NCBI RefSeq assembly: GCF_038419845.1
Contig: NZ_JBCAQT010000017.1
Span: forward strand, 42,406 to 106,405
Direction of reading: 5' to 3'
Length of the DNA stretch: 64,000 bases
DNA from: Marinimicrobium sp038419845
GTDB taxonomy: Bacteria > Pseudomonadota > Gammaproteobacteria > Pseudomonadales > Cellvibrionaceae
Below the pieces are notes generated by a model. It was not told the origin of the DNA. It did no database searches and was given only the letters and a program-made list of their open reading frames with translations. The translations under genes were made by a program, and so were the position numbers. Of this stretch, positions 17,060 to 26,289 are shown piece by piece; position 1 is the stretch's first letter; every line of letters begins with the position of its first letter.

Positions 17060-17399
17060 CACTTTGCCTCCCGTGTGTCCGACAGGGAAGGGCGACAGTC
17101 CGGAACTGAGGGTTCGCTGGAGAGCCGAGAAAAAGTGGCGAGGTGAAATAAAAAATGGAGGGTCATTCGTGTTGTCACTCCCTGACGGTTGCATACGCTC
17201 ATGAGGCTTGATCCGTTGGCGACAATGGCTTGCGCGCCGAATCGGTGGCGGGCAATTCCCGCCCACGAGCGAATGCTAGGGAATAAACAAGCCGAATTCA
17301 ATAAAATGGAGGGACTGTGGCGCCTAATGAATATTTGGGCGACACTGATGTGAACTTATGTGACGGAAGTCACTGAGTGGCAGTGCAGATTGGTGACGT
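17060..17399. other. 340-bp intergenic region upstream of the desaturase
   Basis: This holds the upstream region of the desaturase gene and the space after the SLT-domain gene, both on the minus strand. A hydrophilic extension of the desaturase frame runs through part of it but lacks a good ribosome site. No hairpin terminator or known operator was seen. Confidence 0.5.
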
Positions 17400-18542
17400 T
17401 TAAAGGTCGCACCATGAGTTATCCGCCATGGCGTCGGCGGCGCAGAGTGCTTCGCGGGCAATACGGATATCGGTGACGTAATAAAGCGTGCGCAGGCCAA
17501 TGTCCCGCCGCCCCATGTTGTGATAGATCATGCCCATATGAATGTCGCTGGCGCTGAACCGGGCGTGGTGTTCGGCAAAGTATTGAGCGGCTTTTCCGAG
17601 TGTCTCTTCTTCAATCAGTTCGGTCGTCCGACCGACACCGATCTGATAGGCCTGAGTCAGCAGCAGGGCGTAGAGAGCCTCCCGTTTTTCAGCGGGTAAG
17701 TGGCCAAACACCCGCTCGAAGGGCGCCTGCAGATTGCGGTGGTTTTGCTCCACCAGGCGCAGAGCACAATCGACCTGAGCCATGCGGTGCAGATGGTGTT
17801 GTTCCGGAATCTCGCAGTCATTCAGAACGGCGGGTCGCAACTGCATGATGCCTTTGGCCGCCTGTCGGGACAGAGCGTTTTTCTGGCCGCCGCTCTCAAT
17901 GATGGTTTTGCCCAGAAAGTTCGGCATGACCGTGTCGGGAAAGGAAAACCGCTCCTGCTTCTTGCGGTGTTCGTACACGGTGCGAAAGAGCTCAACCAGC
18001 GAGACCGTCTGGTCGGGCGCGCCCAGGCTGATGTCATCCCAGGTGCCCCACACCCGGTAGTCCTCGCCCTCGCCGGTGAGGCGGGCAATCGCCTCCCCCA
18101 TGTCGGCAAAGGGCTGATGGCAGGCGAGCGCAAAGGGAAAACCGAGCTCGGTCAGGGTGCCGGGGCTCCAGGAGGCGACCCGATTCTCCCCGGCCAGACG
18201 CCGCCGAGTGTCGTTGAGCCGTTCGGTGGTGCCCTCGGCTGTGTCCGCATTATCAATATAGGCGAGAAACCGACCGCGATGATTGAACAACAGGTGACGC
18301 TCGGGTTCGCTGCAGTAGCTTTGGGAGAGCAGTACCCAGCGGCGGATGGTGACCAGATTGTTGGCAGTGCCCTGGGTGTCCCAGTAGGGGGTGTCGCGCA
18401 CAATGTCCAACCAGCTGTCGCGCGGAGCGGGCGCGTCAGGCCACCCGGGCGTGCACAGAATGAGCAGCACCGATCCCGTCAACAGGGCGGCAAACCGGAG
18501 CCCGGATGTGTAGTGGCCTGTGCGAGACCGCTTGGTGCGCAT
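17400..18542 (-). CDS. SLT-domain (lytic transglycosylase-like) periplasmic protein
   Basis: A 380-residue protein with an N-terminal signal or membrane segment (about 14-34). A transglycosylase SLT-type motif sits at about 213-235: IIESGGQKNALSRQAAKGIMQLRP. Its catalytic Glu (IIESG) and the AKGIMQL motif match the family. The N-terminal 200 residues do not resemble a known domain. The C-terminal part (ALLLTQAYQIGVGRTTELIEEE) is consistent with the rest of the lysozyme-like fold. The family cleaves peptidoglycan to 1,6-anhydromuramyl products. The gene is alone, and its start region is divergent from the DUF1244 gene, 79 bp away. Confidence 0.75.
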   Translation of the reverse strand: MRTKRSRTGHYTSGLRFAALLTGSVLLILCTPGWPDAPAPRDSWLDIVRDTPYWDTQGTANNLVTIRRWVLLSQSYCSEPERHLLFNHRGRFLAYIDNADTAEGTTERLNDTRRRLAGENRVASWSPGTLTELGFPFALACHQPFADMGEAIARLTGEGEDYRVWGTWDDISLGAPDQTVSLVELFRTVYEHRKKQERFSFPDTVMPNFLGKTIIESGGQKNALSRQAAKGIMQLRPAVLNDCEIPEQHHLHRMAQVDCALRLVEQNHRNLQAPFERVFGHLPAEKREALYALLLTQAYQIGVGRTTELIEEETLGKAAQYFAEHHARFSASDIHMGMIYHNMGRRDIGLRTLYYVTDIRIAREALCAADAMADNSWCDL

Positions 18543-18621
18543 GAGGTGTTCGATCCTGTTGACAGCCTGCAGTGAATGTACAAGGCTACCACTTCGCCTA
18601 CCAATTACCGAAGGGGTTTTT

Positions 18622-18873
18622 ATGGATAATCAGACACAGACCGAAATTGAAGCGGCGGCCTTCCGGCGCCTGCTCAGCCACCTGGACAGTCGAAAGGATG
18701 TGCAGAACCTCGACTTGATGGATTTGGCCGGCTTTTGCCGCAACTGCCTGAGCCGCTGGTATATGGAGGAAGCGCAGGAACGAGGCGTTGAAGTGAGCAA
18801 GGAACAGGCGCGCGAACGGGTCTACGGAATGCCCTATGAGCAGTGGAAGGAGCGCTACCAGACACCCCGCTAG
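18622..18873 (+). CDS. DUF1244 family protein
   Basis: An 83-residue soluble protein that matches the DUF1244 pattern from end to end: EIEAAAFRRLLSHL, VQNLDLMDLAGFCRNCLSRWY and VYGMPYEQWKERYQ. The start at 18622 has an AAGGGG site; a longer frame from 18520 overlaps the divergent neighbour's start. The two Cys in FCRNCL are conserved in the family and might bind metal. Function is unknown. It is 50 bp upstream of the LysR gene on the same strand. Confidence 0.9.
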   Translation: MDNQTQTEIEAAAFRRLLSHLDSRKDVQNLDLMDLAGFCRNCLSRWYMEEAQERGVEVSKEQARERVYGMPYEQWKERYQTPR

Positions 18874-18923
18874 TGTCCCGGCCCTTTCAATTTGCCCACT
18901 CTATTGCATTGGTGCGAATAACC

Positions 18924-19883
18924 ATGACATTGACAGAAATACGCTATCTCGTCGCCCTGGATCAGGAGCGACACTTTGGCCGTGCGGCCGAGGCTTGTCA
19001 CGTGAGTCAGCCGACGCTCAGCATCGCTGTCAAAAAGTTAGAGCAATCGCTGGGCACCGCGTTATTTGAGCGCACAAAAAAGGGCGCCCGACCAACGCCG
19101 CTGGGTCAACAGATAGCAGCAAAAGCCCGTGATATTCTCGCACGAACGGCGGAGCTGGATGATCTTGTCTCGGCGGGTCGCGACCAGTTATCTGGCCCCT
19201 TGGCTGTCGGCACCATAGCCAGCGTAGGACCCTATCTTCTGCCACAATTCATCCCGCTGCTGCAGCGACTCGCAACACGCATGCCCCTTTCACTGCAGGA
19301 GAGCGCGGCCGGTGTGCTCGCTCATAAGCTGAGTACGGGGGAGCTGGATGTGATCATAACCACTCTGCCTTTTAGTGCCCCGGATGTGGTAACCCAGCCG
19401 CTATTTGACGAGCCCATGATGGCGCTTCTGCCCGCTGGCCATGCCCTGGCTGCACATCGGCATCTGGACCCGGAAAAGCTTGATCCGGAAGAGGTCCTTT
19501 TGATGGCTGAAGGCGATCCTTGGCGCGACCAAGTCTTAAATGCCTTTCCTCAGCTGGGCACGCACAGAGCCGATAGACCACTCGTGCAAGGAACCACGCT
19601 TGAAATGCTAAGACATATGGTGGCCTCGGGACTTGGAATAACAATAATGCCACTGGCCGCTGCTCAGGCTCACTTTTACTCCCAGGACATTCTCGTGACG
19701 CGACCCTTTGTAGACCCTGTTCCGGTGCGCACCCTCGCTCTGTCCTGGCGGGCAAGTTTCCCTCGCCATCAAGCTGTGGACGTTCTACGCCAGGCCATCC
19801 AGGCGAGCAGCGCGGCTTATTGGGGCTATGCAACGGGCAAGGAAGCAGGCGGCAGCCTACTGGTTGAAAACAAAAACTGGTAG
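18924..19883 (+). CDS. LysR-family regulator, OxyR type without sensing cysteines
   Basis: A 319-residue protein. The winged helix-turn-helix (1-60) reads MTLTEIRYLVALDQERHFGRAA and VSQPTLSIAVKKLE, very like OxyR. The sensor domain (about 90-300) also follows OxyR. At the peroxide-sensing site, where E. coli OxyR has GHCLRDQ with Cys199, this protein has GDPWRDQ with Pro at residue 199. The partner Cys208 position holds Phe or Pro. It therefore cannot use the classical disulfide switch. It lies 29 bp upstream of a halogenase on the same strand, so it is likely co-transcribed with or regulates it. The start at 18924 has no strong ribosome site but fits the family start exactly. Confidence 0.88.
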   Translation: MTLTEIRYLVALDQERHFGRAAEACHVSQPTLSIAVKKLEQSLGTALFERTKKGARPTPLGQQIAAKARDILARTAELDDLVSAGRDQLSGPLAVGTIASVGPYLLPQFIPLLQRLATRMPLSLQESAAGVLAHKLSTGELDVIITTLPFSAPDVVTQPLFDEPMMALLPAGHALAAHRHLDPEKLDPEEVLLMAEGDPWRDQVLNAFPQLGTHRADRPLVQGTTLEMLRHMVASGLGITIMPLAAAQAHFYSQDILVTRPFVDPVPVRTLALSWRASFPRHQAVDVLRQAIQASSAAYWGYATGKEAGGSLLVENKNW

Positions 19884-19912
19884 TATCGAGTGTCACTCTT
19901 GAAGGTTTTTGC

Positions 19913-21418
19913 ATGCGCCCAATTCAGAATATTGTCATCGCCGGAGGGGGGACCTCCGGATGGATGGCCGCAGCCATACTGGCAAACCAGCTTCGGCGGG
20001 ATCTTTACCGTATTCACCTTGTGGAATCCGGCGAGCTTGGCACCATTGGTATCGGCGAATCCACCGTCCCGCCGTTTACCGGGCTGCTTCGCCGACTGGG
20101 CATCGACGAGCAAGAGTTTGTTCAGGTCACCCAGGCCACCTACAAACTGGGTATCCAGTTTTCGGGCTGGCGGCATACCCAGGAAGACTATTTTCACCCG
20201 TTCGGCGTGCTGGGCCACTCCATTGGCGGCCAGGACTTTTATCAATGCTGGCTGAAGGCGCGTGAGTCGGGTGCGAATTGGCCACTGCAAAGCTTCTCGC
20301 CGAGCAGTGTCATGGCCCAAAAGGGGCGATTTTTTTACCCGGAGCAAGCCCGCAACACCCCGGTTGGAGGGGCCAATTACGCGCTCCACGTGGATGCCGC
20401 TCGGGTGGGCAGTTATCTGCGCAACTACGCTGAGCAACGGGGCGTTCAACGAACGGAAGGCCACGTCACCCAGGTTTGCCAGGAAGATAACGGCTTTATT
20501 GAAGCAGTGGTACTGGAGTCTGGTCAGAAGATAACCGGGGATTTTTTCATCGACTGTACCGGCTTTAAGGGCCTACTCATCGGCGAAACCCTAAAGTCTG
20601 AGTTCGTGGATTGGTCGGACTACTTACCCTGCGATCGGGCCATCGCGGTAAAAACGCCAACAGACCACCCCATTCCTCCCTTTACCTCGGCCAAAGCCGG
20701 TAAAGCAGGGTGGGTCTGGCGAATCCCTCTGCAAACCGTCACAGGCAACGGCTATGTGTACGCCAGTCGGTTCTGTTCGGACGCGGAAGCCCGCGCGACT
20801 CTTCTGGCCAATATCAACGGCGAGCCGCTGAGCGAGCCACGCCTGATTCCCTTCAAAACCGGCCACCGACGGGACATTTGGAAGCACAACTGCCTTTCCC
20901 TGGGCTTGGCCTCAGGTTTCGTTGAACCACTGGAATCCACTTCAATCCATCTCATTGCCCGGGGCATGGAATTTTTCTTGCGCCATTTCCCCGACGCACA
21001 CTGCCATCCCGCCCTGGTCCGCGAATACAACCGCCGGATGACAGCGGACTACGAAGAAGTTCGAGATTTCATTATGCTGCACTACTGCGCGACTGAGCGC
21101 ACGGACTCGCCCTTTTGGCGCTGGTGCCAGCAGATGACGTTACCCGATTCGCTCAGAGAGAGGATCGAGCTGTTCCAGGCGCATGGCGGCATCAGGGAAG
21201 GTGTGGACGATCTTTTTCGCGCCAGCAGTTGGCAGTCCGTATTCGAAGGCATGGGCATCCGCCCGCAAACCTATTCCCCCCGGGTGGACAACCTGGATGC
21301 CTGCGACATTCAGGCAGCGTTGATACGAGCGCGGCGGGCCATAGCAGGCATGGTCACGAACCTGCCGACTCATGATGAGTTTTTACAGCGGGAAATGGCG
21401 AAGGCACAAACTCGCTAA
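19913..21418 (+). CDS. Flavin-dependent tryptophan halogenase-like protein
   Basis: A 501-residue protein of normal family length. It has the FAD-binding GGGTSGW motif (11-17), the catalytic Lys in TYKLGI (Lys78, matching Lys79 of PrnA/RebH), the flavin-halogenase motif GWVWRIPL, and the Glu in FVEPLEST. These enzymes use reduced flavin, oxygen and halide to form a halogenating species; chlorination or bromination of an indole or other aromatic is expected. No flavin reductase gene is in the window. Similar genes are common in polysaccharide-degrading marine bacteria, often near TonB receptors; this one is not. The upstream LysR gene and the convergent MFS carrier, 3 bp away, suggest a small regulated export or resistance unit. 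Confidence 0.9.
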   Translation: MRPIQNIVIAGGGTSGWMAAAILANQLRRDLYRIHLVESGELGTIGIGESTVPPFTGLLRRLGIDEQEFVQVTQATYKLGIQFSGWRHTQEDYFHPFGVLGHSIGGQDFYQCWLKARESGANWPLQSFSPSSVMAQKGRFFYPEQARNTPVGGANYALHVDAARVGSYLRNYAEQRGVQRTEGHVTQVCQEDNGFIEAVVLESGQKITGDFFIDCTGFKGLLIGETLKSEFVDWSDYLPCDRAIAVKTPTDHPIPPFTSAKAGKAGWVWRIPLQTVTGNGYVYASRFCSDAEARATLLANINGEPLSEPRLIPFKTGHRRDIWKHNCLSLGLASGFVEPLESTSIHLIARGMEFFLRHFPDAHCHPALVREYNRRMTADYEEVRDFIMLHYCATERTDSPFWRWCQQMTLPDSLRERIELFQAHGGIREGVDDLFRASSWQSVFEGMGIRPQTYSPRVDNLDACDIQAALIRARRAIAGMVTNLPTHDEFLQREMAKAQTR

Positions 21419-21421
21419 GTT

Positions 21422-23059
21422 CTAAGTCGCTTCGCTTTCCTGTGGCGTCACAGCAGAGAAACGCGAGGCCGCCTTGAAGGTGACCGCGGCGTGAATTTCC
21501 TCCAACCGTCGACCCCGGGTATCGATGCCATTCTTGAGCAAAAGCCCACCGAAAATAAGGAGCGGCACGCTGATGATCAAGGCCGAAAAAGCCAAATCAC
21601 TGAACACTCCTATGACCCCGCACACAGCGCCCAGTATTCCGCCCGCCTTGGAGCTGGCCGCTACCAGACCGGCCCCCGTGCCGCGCAGATGAACCGGGTA
21701 AATTTCCGCTGCATAGGGGATCAGCATGGCGATAACGCCGCTGGCGCTGATCAACAGCCCTGCCGTTGCAAAGGTGATGGCGAGACTGGACTGGATAGAT
21801 AAAAGCCCCAGGACAAAAAATACCAAAAGGCTCAGGGCTGTCAGGGCGATAAACGTAACGAGCGTCTTGATGCTGCTCCAGGCATGGTACAACCACATCA
21901 CCGCCACTATGCCCGGCAACGCCAGAAAACCCGATTTGGCCAAAAGCCCGTTGGCCGCTTCCGGGCTCATGCCCATGTCACGCAAATTGGTCGGCAACCA
22001 AAGCAGAAAGCCAAAATTAACCAGGCCCCACGCCAGCCCTGCCCCAACGAGGCCCAGGCTGATGGGGGCATAGGGTCCCGTCAGCATTTGCTTAAGACCT
22101 TTGTCACCTTCGGAAGCGGCTTCCTCAACTTCCACGTGCTCTGGTTCGTCCCGATCCAACACGCCGTTATAGCGATTCAAAACAGCCTGGGCCTGGCGTT
22201 TTAGTCCCACATTGGCCAGGAACCGCGGCGATTCGGGGATATAGCGACCAAGGAAGATGATGATCAAGCCGGTAGGTAGGCCCAAAAACCACAGAGCGCG
22301 CCACGAAAACAGGGGCTCCAAAACGGCAGCGGCGCCAGAGGCCACCAGGTAACCGGCCGCCGTGCCAATACCACCCAGAGCAACCAGTAGCCAACCCCGA
22401 TGAGCCGCCGGGATCACCTCCGCCATCAGCGTAAAGGTAATCGGCAGCAAGCCCCCAGCGGAAAGCCCCATCAAAAAACACATGATAAGGTTCCAGGTAA
22501 AGCTCGGCATGGCGCCGCATATGGCGGTGCCGATAAACATGAGTGCGGAAAGCAAGATGGCGGCGCGACGCCCCATCAGATCGGCGAGTCGGCCCCACAA
22601 AATGGACCCCACCGCGGTGCCGGTGAGGGCGATAAGCGCCAGCGTACCCGAAGAGCTTTGGCTGATGCCGTACTCGTCTTTCATTCCCGGCATGACGAAA
22701 CCGAGGGTCGCGGGCTTCATGACATCGACAGTGACGGCAACCAAAAGGGCGGCAACCAGCTTCCAGTGCTCAACGTTCAGCGGGCTATTGTCTGCGACGT
22801 GGAAATTAATGGTGCCGTGGCTGCCTTGCCGCAGTAATTCCAGGCGCGGCATAAGCCCGAACCAGGCCAAAAGCACCCCGAGAGGAATGACTCCCATCCC
22901 CACCCACATGGTCGCGTCCATTTCCATCCCGGCCATTTTGTAGTTCATCGCCGCTGAATGGAGGAACATCGGCACGTGAGCTACCACGCCAATCATGATG
23001 AGCAGACAGCCAGACCAGAAGGCCAGCGGATGCGGGAAACCTAACCCCTCGTGACGCAT
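21422..23059 (-). CDS. Major facilitator superfamily transporter with two extra N-terminal helices
   Basis: A 545-residue membrane protein. The first 100 residues hold two additional hydrophobic segments (about 12-33 and 49-70) and a hydrophilic spacer. The MFS core starts near residue 105 and has WGRLADLMGRRAAI (the loop 2-3 signature), PESPRFL after helix 6 and AEIYPVHLRGTGAGL in the second half. These are typical of the sugar porter and aromatic-acid/SV2-like branch. Substrate is unknown. It converges on the halogenase with only 3 bp between stop codons. An AAGGTGGT ribosome site supports the start. Confidence 0.88.
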   Translation of the reverse strand: MRHEGLGFPHPLAFWSGCLLIMIGVVAHVPMFLHSAAMNYKMAGMEMDATMWVGMGVIPLGVLLAWFGLMPRLELLRQGSHGTINFHVADNSPLNVEHWKLVAALLVAVTVDVMKPATLGFVMPGMKDEYGISQSSSGTLALIALTGTAVGSILWGRLADLMGRRAAILLSALMFIGTAICGAMPSFTWNLIMCFLMGLSAGGLLPITFTLMAEVIPAAHRGWLLVALGGIGTAAGYLVASGAAAVLEPLFSWRALWFLGLPTGLIIIFLGRYIPESPRFLANVGLKRQAQAVLNRYNGVLDRDEPEHVEVEEAASEGDKGLKQMLTGPYAPISLGLVGAGLAWGLVNFGFLLWLPTNLRDMGMSPEAANGLLAKSGFLALPGIVAVMWLYHAWSSIKTLVTFIALTALSLLVFFVLGLLSIQSSLAITFATAGLLISASGVIAMLIPYAAEIYPVHLRGTGAGLVAASSKAGGILGAVCGVIGVFSDLAFSALIISVPLLIFGGLLLKNGIDTRGRRLEEIHAAVTFKAASRFSAVTPQESEAT

Positions 23060-23525
23060 GAACTACCACCTTTTCTTATCTAATCGGTCAATACAACAGG
23101 CTAAAGGGTGGCTGTTATACGGTAGCAGTGGACCTACATCAACTGAATCATCATTGAAGCTGGCTATGATGATTGAGGTCAGTAAGGGTGACAGGAGGTT
23201 TTATATGCAAAATTGCTGCTTCGGTAGCTTTATGCCAAGCAGAGTGGCATTTCAGAATATCTGTCGATGAGATCTGACCATACAGCATAGGCACTGCAAG
23301 GTATGTGATCACTTACACCGGGTTTCGGTCAATCTATGGTGTCAAAACCTGAGCAATCTATAGTGTCATGAGCAGAGGCGCCCTGTCCCACTCCGAATTG
23401 CCGATTAGCGGTCGCAAATCGGCGCATTATGAGCTATGGTTACCCCGACATAATGTCACAATGAATATAAGAGGCTGAGGCTACTGGCCTGGCCATCAAG
23501 TGGTTGTTATTGAGAAGGGGTACCC
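23060..23525. other. 466-bp AT-rich spacer upstream of the GH9 gene
   Basis: This stretch looks AT-richer than its neighbours and contains no convincing gene. The frame 23058-23270 gives an unremarkable 70-residue product overlapping the MFS start. It holds the divergent promoters of the MFS and GH9 genes and a direct repeat at 23330-23368. Confidence 0.5.
23330..23368. repeat. Direct repeat, 15 bp, two copies
   Basis: CAATCTATGGTGTCA (23330-23344) and CAATCTATAGTGTCA (23354-23368) differ at one base and start 24 bp apart, 158-196 bp upstream of the GH9 start codon. They could be operator sites on nearly the same helix face, or a remnant of the terminal repeats of an insertion sequence. Confidence 0.55.
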
Positions 23526-26108
23526 ATGATAAGTAAAACAAGCGCACTGTTCTGGCCACTGGCCGGTGCACTGGCGGCGGCGTCCATCGTGACCGCCTGC
23601 GCCACCCAGCCGTCCAGCGAGACGCCTTTGGCGCTGAACGATTGGGAGTATTTTGAGCGCCCCGGCGTGAATGTCCTGGCCTTCAGTAGCCCGCCCGGGG
23701 GAATGTTCTTTGATTCCAAAACCAGTGGAATCGAGATCATCCACCACGGTGAGCGCACGGCCACTAACGGCGATGTGCGCCTGCTGCACACCCCGGAACA
23801 GTGGGATGGCATGGGCGAGTTCGTCGATCGCAGCGTCGATCCCGACGCGCAGAGCGTGACCACCACGCTGGCCTACCCCGAGCACGATTTTACCTACCAG
23901 GTTAAGGCCACCGCCCAGGGCGATACCGTCCGGCTCAGCGTCCATCTGGACCAGCCGCTGCCCGAGGAACTGGAGGGCGAGGCCGGCTTCAATATGGAAT
24001 TTCTGCCGGCCGAGTATTTTGGCAAGTCCTACTTGGTGGATGGCCGCAGCGGCAACTTTCCCCGCCACCCCAGTGGTCCCATGGAGACCACAGAAGAGGG
24101 GTTGACCGAGCCCGTGGCCTTTGCCCGGGGCAGCACCCTGGTACTGGCTCCGGAGGACCCGGAGCGCAAGGTGACCGTCCGCGAAGCCACCGGTGACAAC
24201 GAGCTGATGCTGTTCGATGGCCGCAACAAGGCCCAGAATGGCTGGTACGTGGTGCGCAGCATGATTCCCGCCGGCGCCTCCGGCACCGTGATCGAGTGGG
24301 ACCTGGAGGTCAACGGGATTCCCGGCTGGCAGCGCGAGCCGGTGATCGGCTACTCCCAGGTGGGTTACCACCCCCGGCAGGATAAAACCGCCGTGATCGA
24401 GCTGGACAAAAACGCCAACCCCGAGTCCGAAGCGCGCCTGGTGCGGGTGAAGCCCGACGGTGATCGGGAGACGGTCCAGAGTGGTCGCCCGGAGCACTGG
24501 GGTGAGTATCTGCGCTACCAGTACCTGACCTTCGACTTTTCCGAGGTGACCGAGCCGGGCCTTTATCAGCTCGAGTACGACGATCAGAGCACTCAGGCGT
24601 TCCGTATCGATCCCGAGGTGCACGAGGATACCTGGCAGCTGACGCTGGATGTGTTCTTCCCGGTGCAGATGGATCACACCAAAGTGCGCGAGGCCTACCG
24701 CGTGTGGCACGGGGCGGGACACCTGGACGACGCCCTGCAGGCGCCCGCCAACTACGAGCACTTTGATCTGTTCGCCCACGGCGAGGAGACCGACACCGAC
24801 TTCGAGGCCTTTGAGCACATTCCGGGCCTGAACTACGGCGGCTGGCACGATGCCGGCGACTACGATATTCGCACCCAGTCCCAGTACTTCACTGTGCAGC
24901 ACCTGGTGCACACCTGGGAGCAGTTCCAGATTGACCGGGACAACACCACGGTCAGTCAGGAGAAGCGCTATGCGGAAATCCACCGCCCCGACGGCAAGCC
25001 GGATCTGCTGCAGCAGATTGAACACGGCACCCTCGGTCTGATCGCCCAGCACCGCGCCATCGGTCACGCCATTCCGGGCATCGTCGCGGGTCATCTGTAT
25101 CAGTACCCGCACCTGGGCGACGCCGTCACCAAAACCGACGGCAAGGTTTACAACCCCGAGCAGGATCCGCATGCGGACGAGCGCGGCGTGGGCGAGATGT
25201 ACGAGCCCTCCACGGTCGACCCCACTCCGACCGAGGATGTGCTGCCCAGTGACAATACCGTGACCAGTGGCAAGTTTGACGACCGCTGGGCCTTCACCAC
25301 CAACACCTCCGCCCTGAACTACGGCTCGGCGGCGGCTCTGGCGGCGGCCAGCCGGGCACTGCGCGGCTACAACGACGAACTCGCCCAGGAAAGTCTGGAA
25401 ACGGCCGAGAGCGTCTGGGAGTACGAGCAGGGGCGTGAACCCAATCGGTTCCGTGTGGGCAACACCACCGGCGGTCGTCTGGAAGAAGAGCAGTTGAAAA
25501 CGGCCGTGGAGCTGCTGATCACCACCGAAGAGGCGAAGTACGCCGAGGCGGTGCGCGAGTTGCTGCCACAGGTGGAAGAGCGCTTCGGTGCCAATGCTTT
25601 CATGCTGGTGCTGGCGCTGCCCCATATGGATGAGGCCTATGCCAGTGACCTGGAAGCACTGACGCGCGAGTACCGCGAGCAGATTCGCGAGCACGAGGCG
25701 GAAAACCCCTACGGCGTGCCCATCACCCGCGGCGGCTGGGCCGGGGGCGGCACCGTGATCGGCTTTGGCATCACCAATTACTGGCTGCACAAAGCCTTTC
25801 CGGAGATCATCGAAGAGGACCTGGTCTTCCGTAGCCTGAACTTCATGTTTGGTACCCACCCGGATTCGAACTACTCCTTTGTCTCCGGTGTGGGTCCCAA
25901 ATCCCAGACCCACGCCTACGGAATGAACCGGGCGGACCTGGCCTTCATCCCCGGCGGTATCATTCCGGGCATCCTGGTACTGTCGCCCGATTACCCCGAA
26001 AACAAAAGCAACTGGCCGTTCTTCTGGGGCCAGAACGAGTACGTGATCACCGTCGGGGGCAGTTACCTGTTCCTGGCCAATGCGGCCCGAGATCTGCTGA
26101 ACGACTGA
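23526..26108 (+). CDS. GH9 family beta-glucanase, lipoprotein, with large N-terminal extension
   Basis: An 860-residue lipoprotein with a lipobox at IVTAC (Cys about 26). Residues about 35-275 form an N-terminal region that I cannot assign (starting LALNDWEYFERPGVNV). An Ig-like CelD_N domain (about 277-365, GYSQVGYHPRQDKTAVIEL) follows, then the GH9 (alpha/alpha)6 barrel (about 375-858). The catalytic base Asp pair is in GGWHDAGDYDI and the acid Glu in GQNEYVITVGGSYLFLANA. Cell-surface or periplasmic attachment suggests it trims cello-oligosaccharides or glucans, rather than attacking crystalline cellulose. No carbohydrate-binding module was recognised. A terminator follows directly, so it is monocistronic. 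Confidence 0.9.
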   Translation: MISKTSALFWPLAGALAAASIVTACATQPSSETPLALNDWEYFERPGVNVLAFSSPPGGMFFDSKTSGIEIIHHGERTATNGDVRLLHTPEQWDGMGEFVDRSVDPDAQSVTTTLAYPEHDFTYQVKATAQGDTVRLSVHLDQPLPEELEGEAGFNMEFLPAEYFGKSYLVDGRSGNFPRHPSGPMETTEEGLTEPVAFARGSTLVLAPEDPERKVTVREATGDNELMLFDGRNKAQNGWYVVRSMIPAGASGTVIEWDLEVNGIPGWQREPVIGYSQVGYHPRQDKTAVIELDKNANPESEARLVRVKPDGDRETVQSGRPEHWGEYLRYQYLTFDFSEVTEPGLYQLEYDDQSTQAFRIDPEVHEDTWQLTLDVFFPVQMDHTKVREAYRVWHGAGHLDDALQAPANYEHFDLFAHGEETDTDFEAFEHIPGLNYGGWHDAGDYDIRTQSQYFTVQHLVHTWEQFQIDRDNTTVSQEKRYAEIHRPDGKPDLLQQIEHGTLGLIAQHRAIGHAIPGIVAGHLYQYPHLGDAVTKTDGKVYNPEQDPHADERGVGEMYEPSTVDPTPTEDVLPSDNTVTSGKFDDRWAFTTNTSALNYGSAAALAAASRALRGYNDELAQESLETAESVWEYEQGREPNRFRVGNTTGGRLEEEQLKTAVELLITTEEAKYAEAVRELLPQVEERFGANAFMLVLALPHMDEAYASDLEALTREYREQIREHEAENPYGVPITRGGWAGGGTVIGFGITNYWLHKAFPEIIEEDLVFRSLNFMFGTHPDSNYSFVSGVGPKSQTHAYGMNRADLAFIPGGIIPGILVLSPDYPENKSNWPFFWGQNEYVITVGGSYLFLANAARDLLND

Positions 26109-26131
26109 TGTTCCCAGCGACCGATGTCGCC

Positions 26132-26170
26132 AAAGCCGACGCTCCGGGGCCGACCCGGGCGTCGGCTTTT
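26132..26170 (+). terminator. Rho-independent terminator of the GH9 gene
   Basis: An AAAGCCGACGC stem pairs with GCGTCGGCTTT over a GC-rich loop and is followed by T residues, 24 bp after the GH9 stop codon. Confidence 0.88.
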
Positions 26171-26289
26171 TACTGGGCAAGCCTCAACGCTTTAACAAAA
26201 AATTACCCCGCCCCGGCCAACGCTCTATGAGTCTCGCGGTCAAACCGTTAAAGTAATGGCTCATTGGAATAGTAAATATTGACTGGAAC

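Noticed and set aside
23496..26180. 894-residue open frame on the minus strand
   Set aside because: It is exactly antisense to the GH9 gene, whose catalytic motifs are unmistakable. G/C-rich third positions leave the opposite frame free of stops. The translated product has no recognisable domain.
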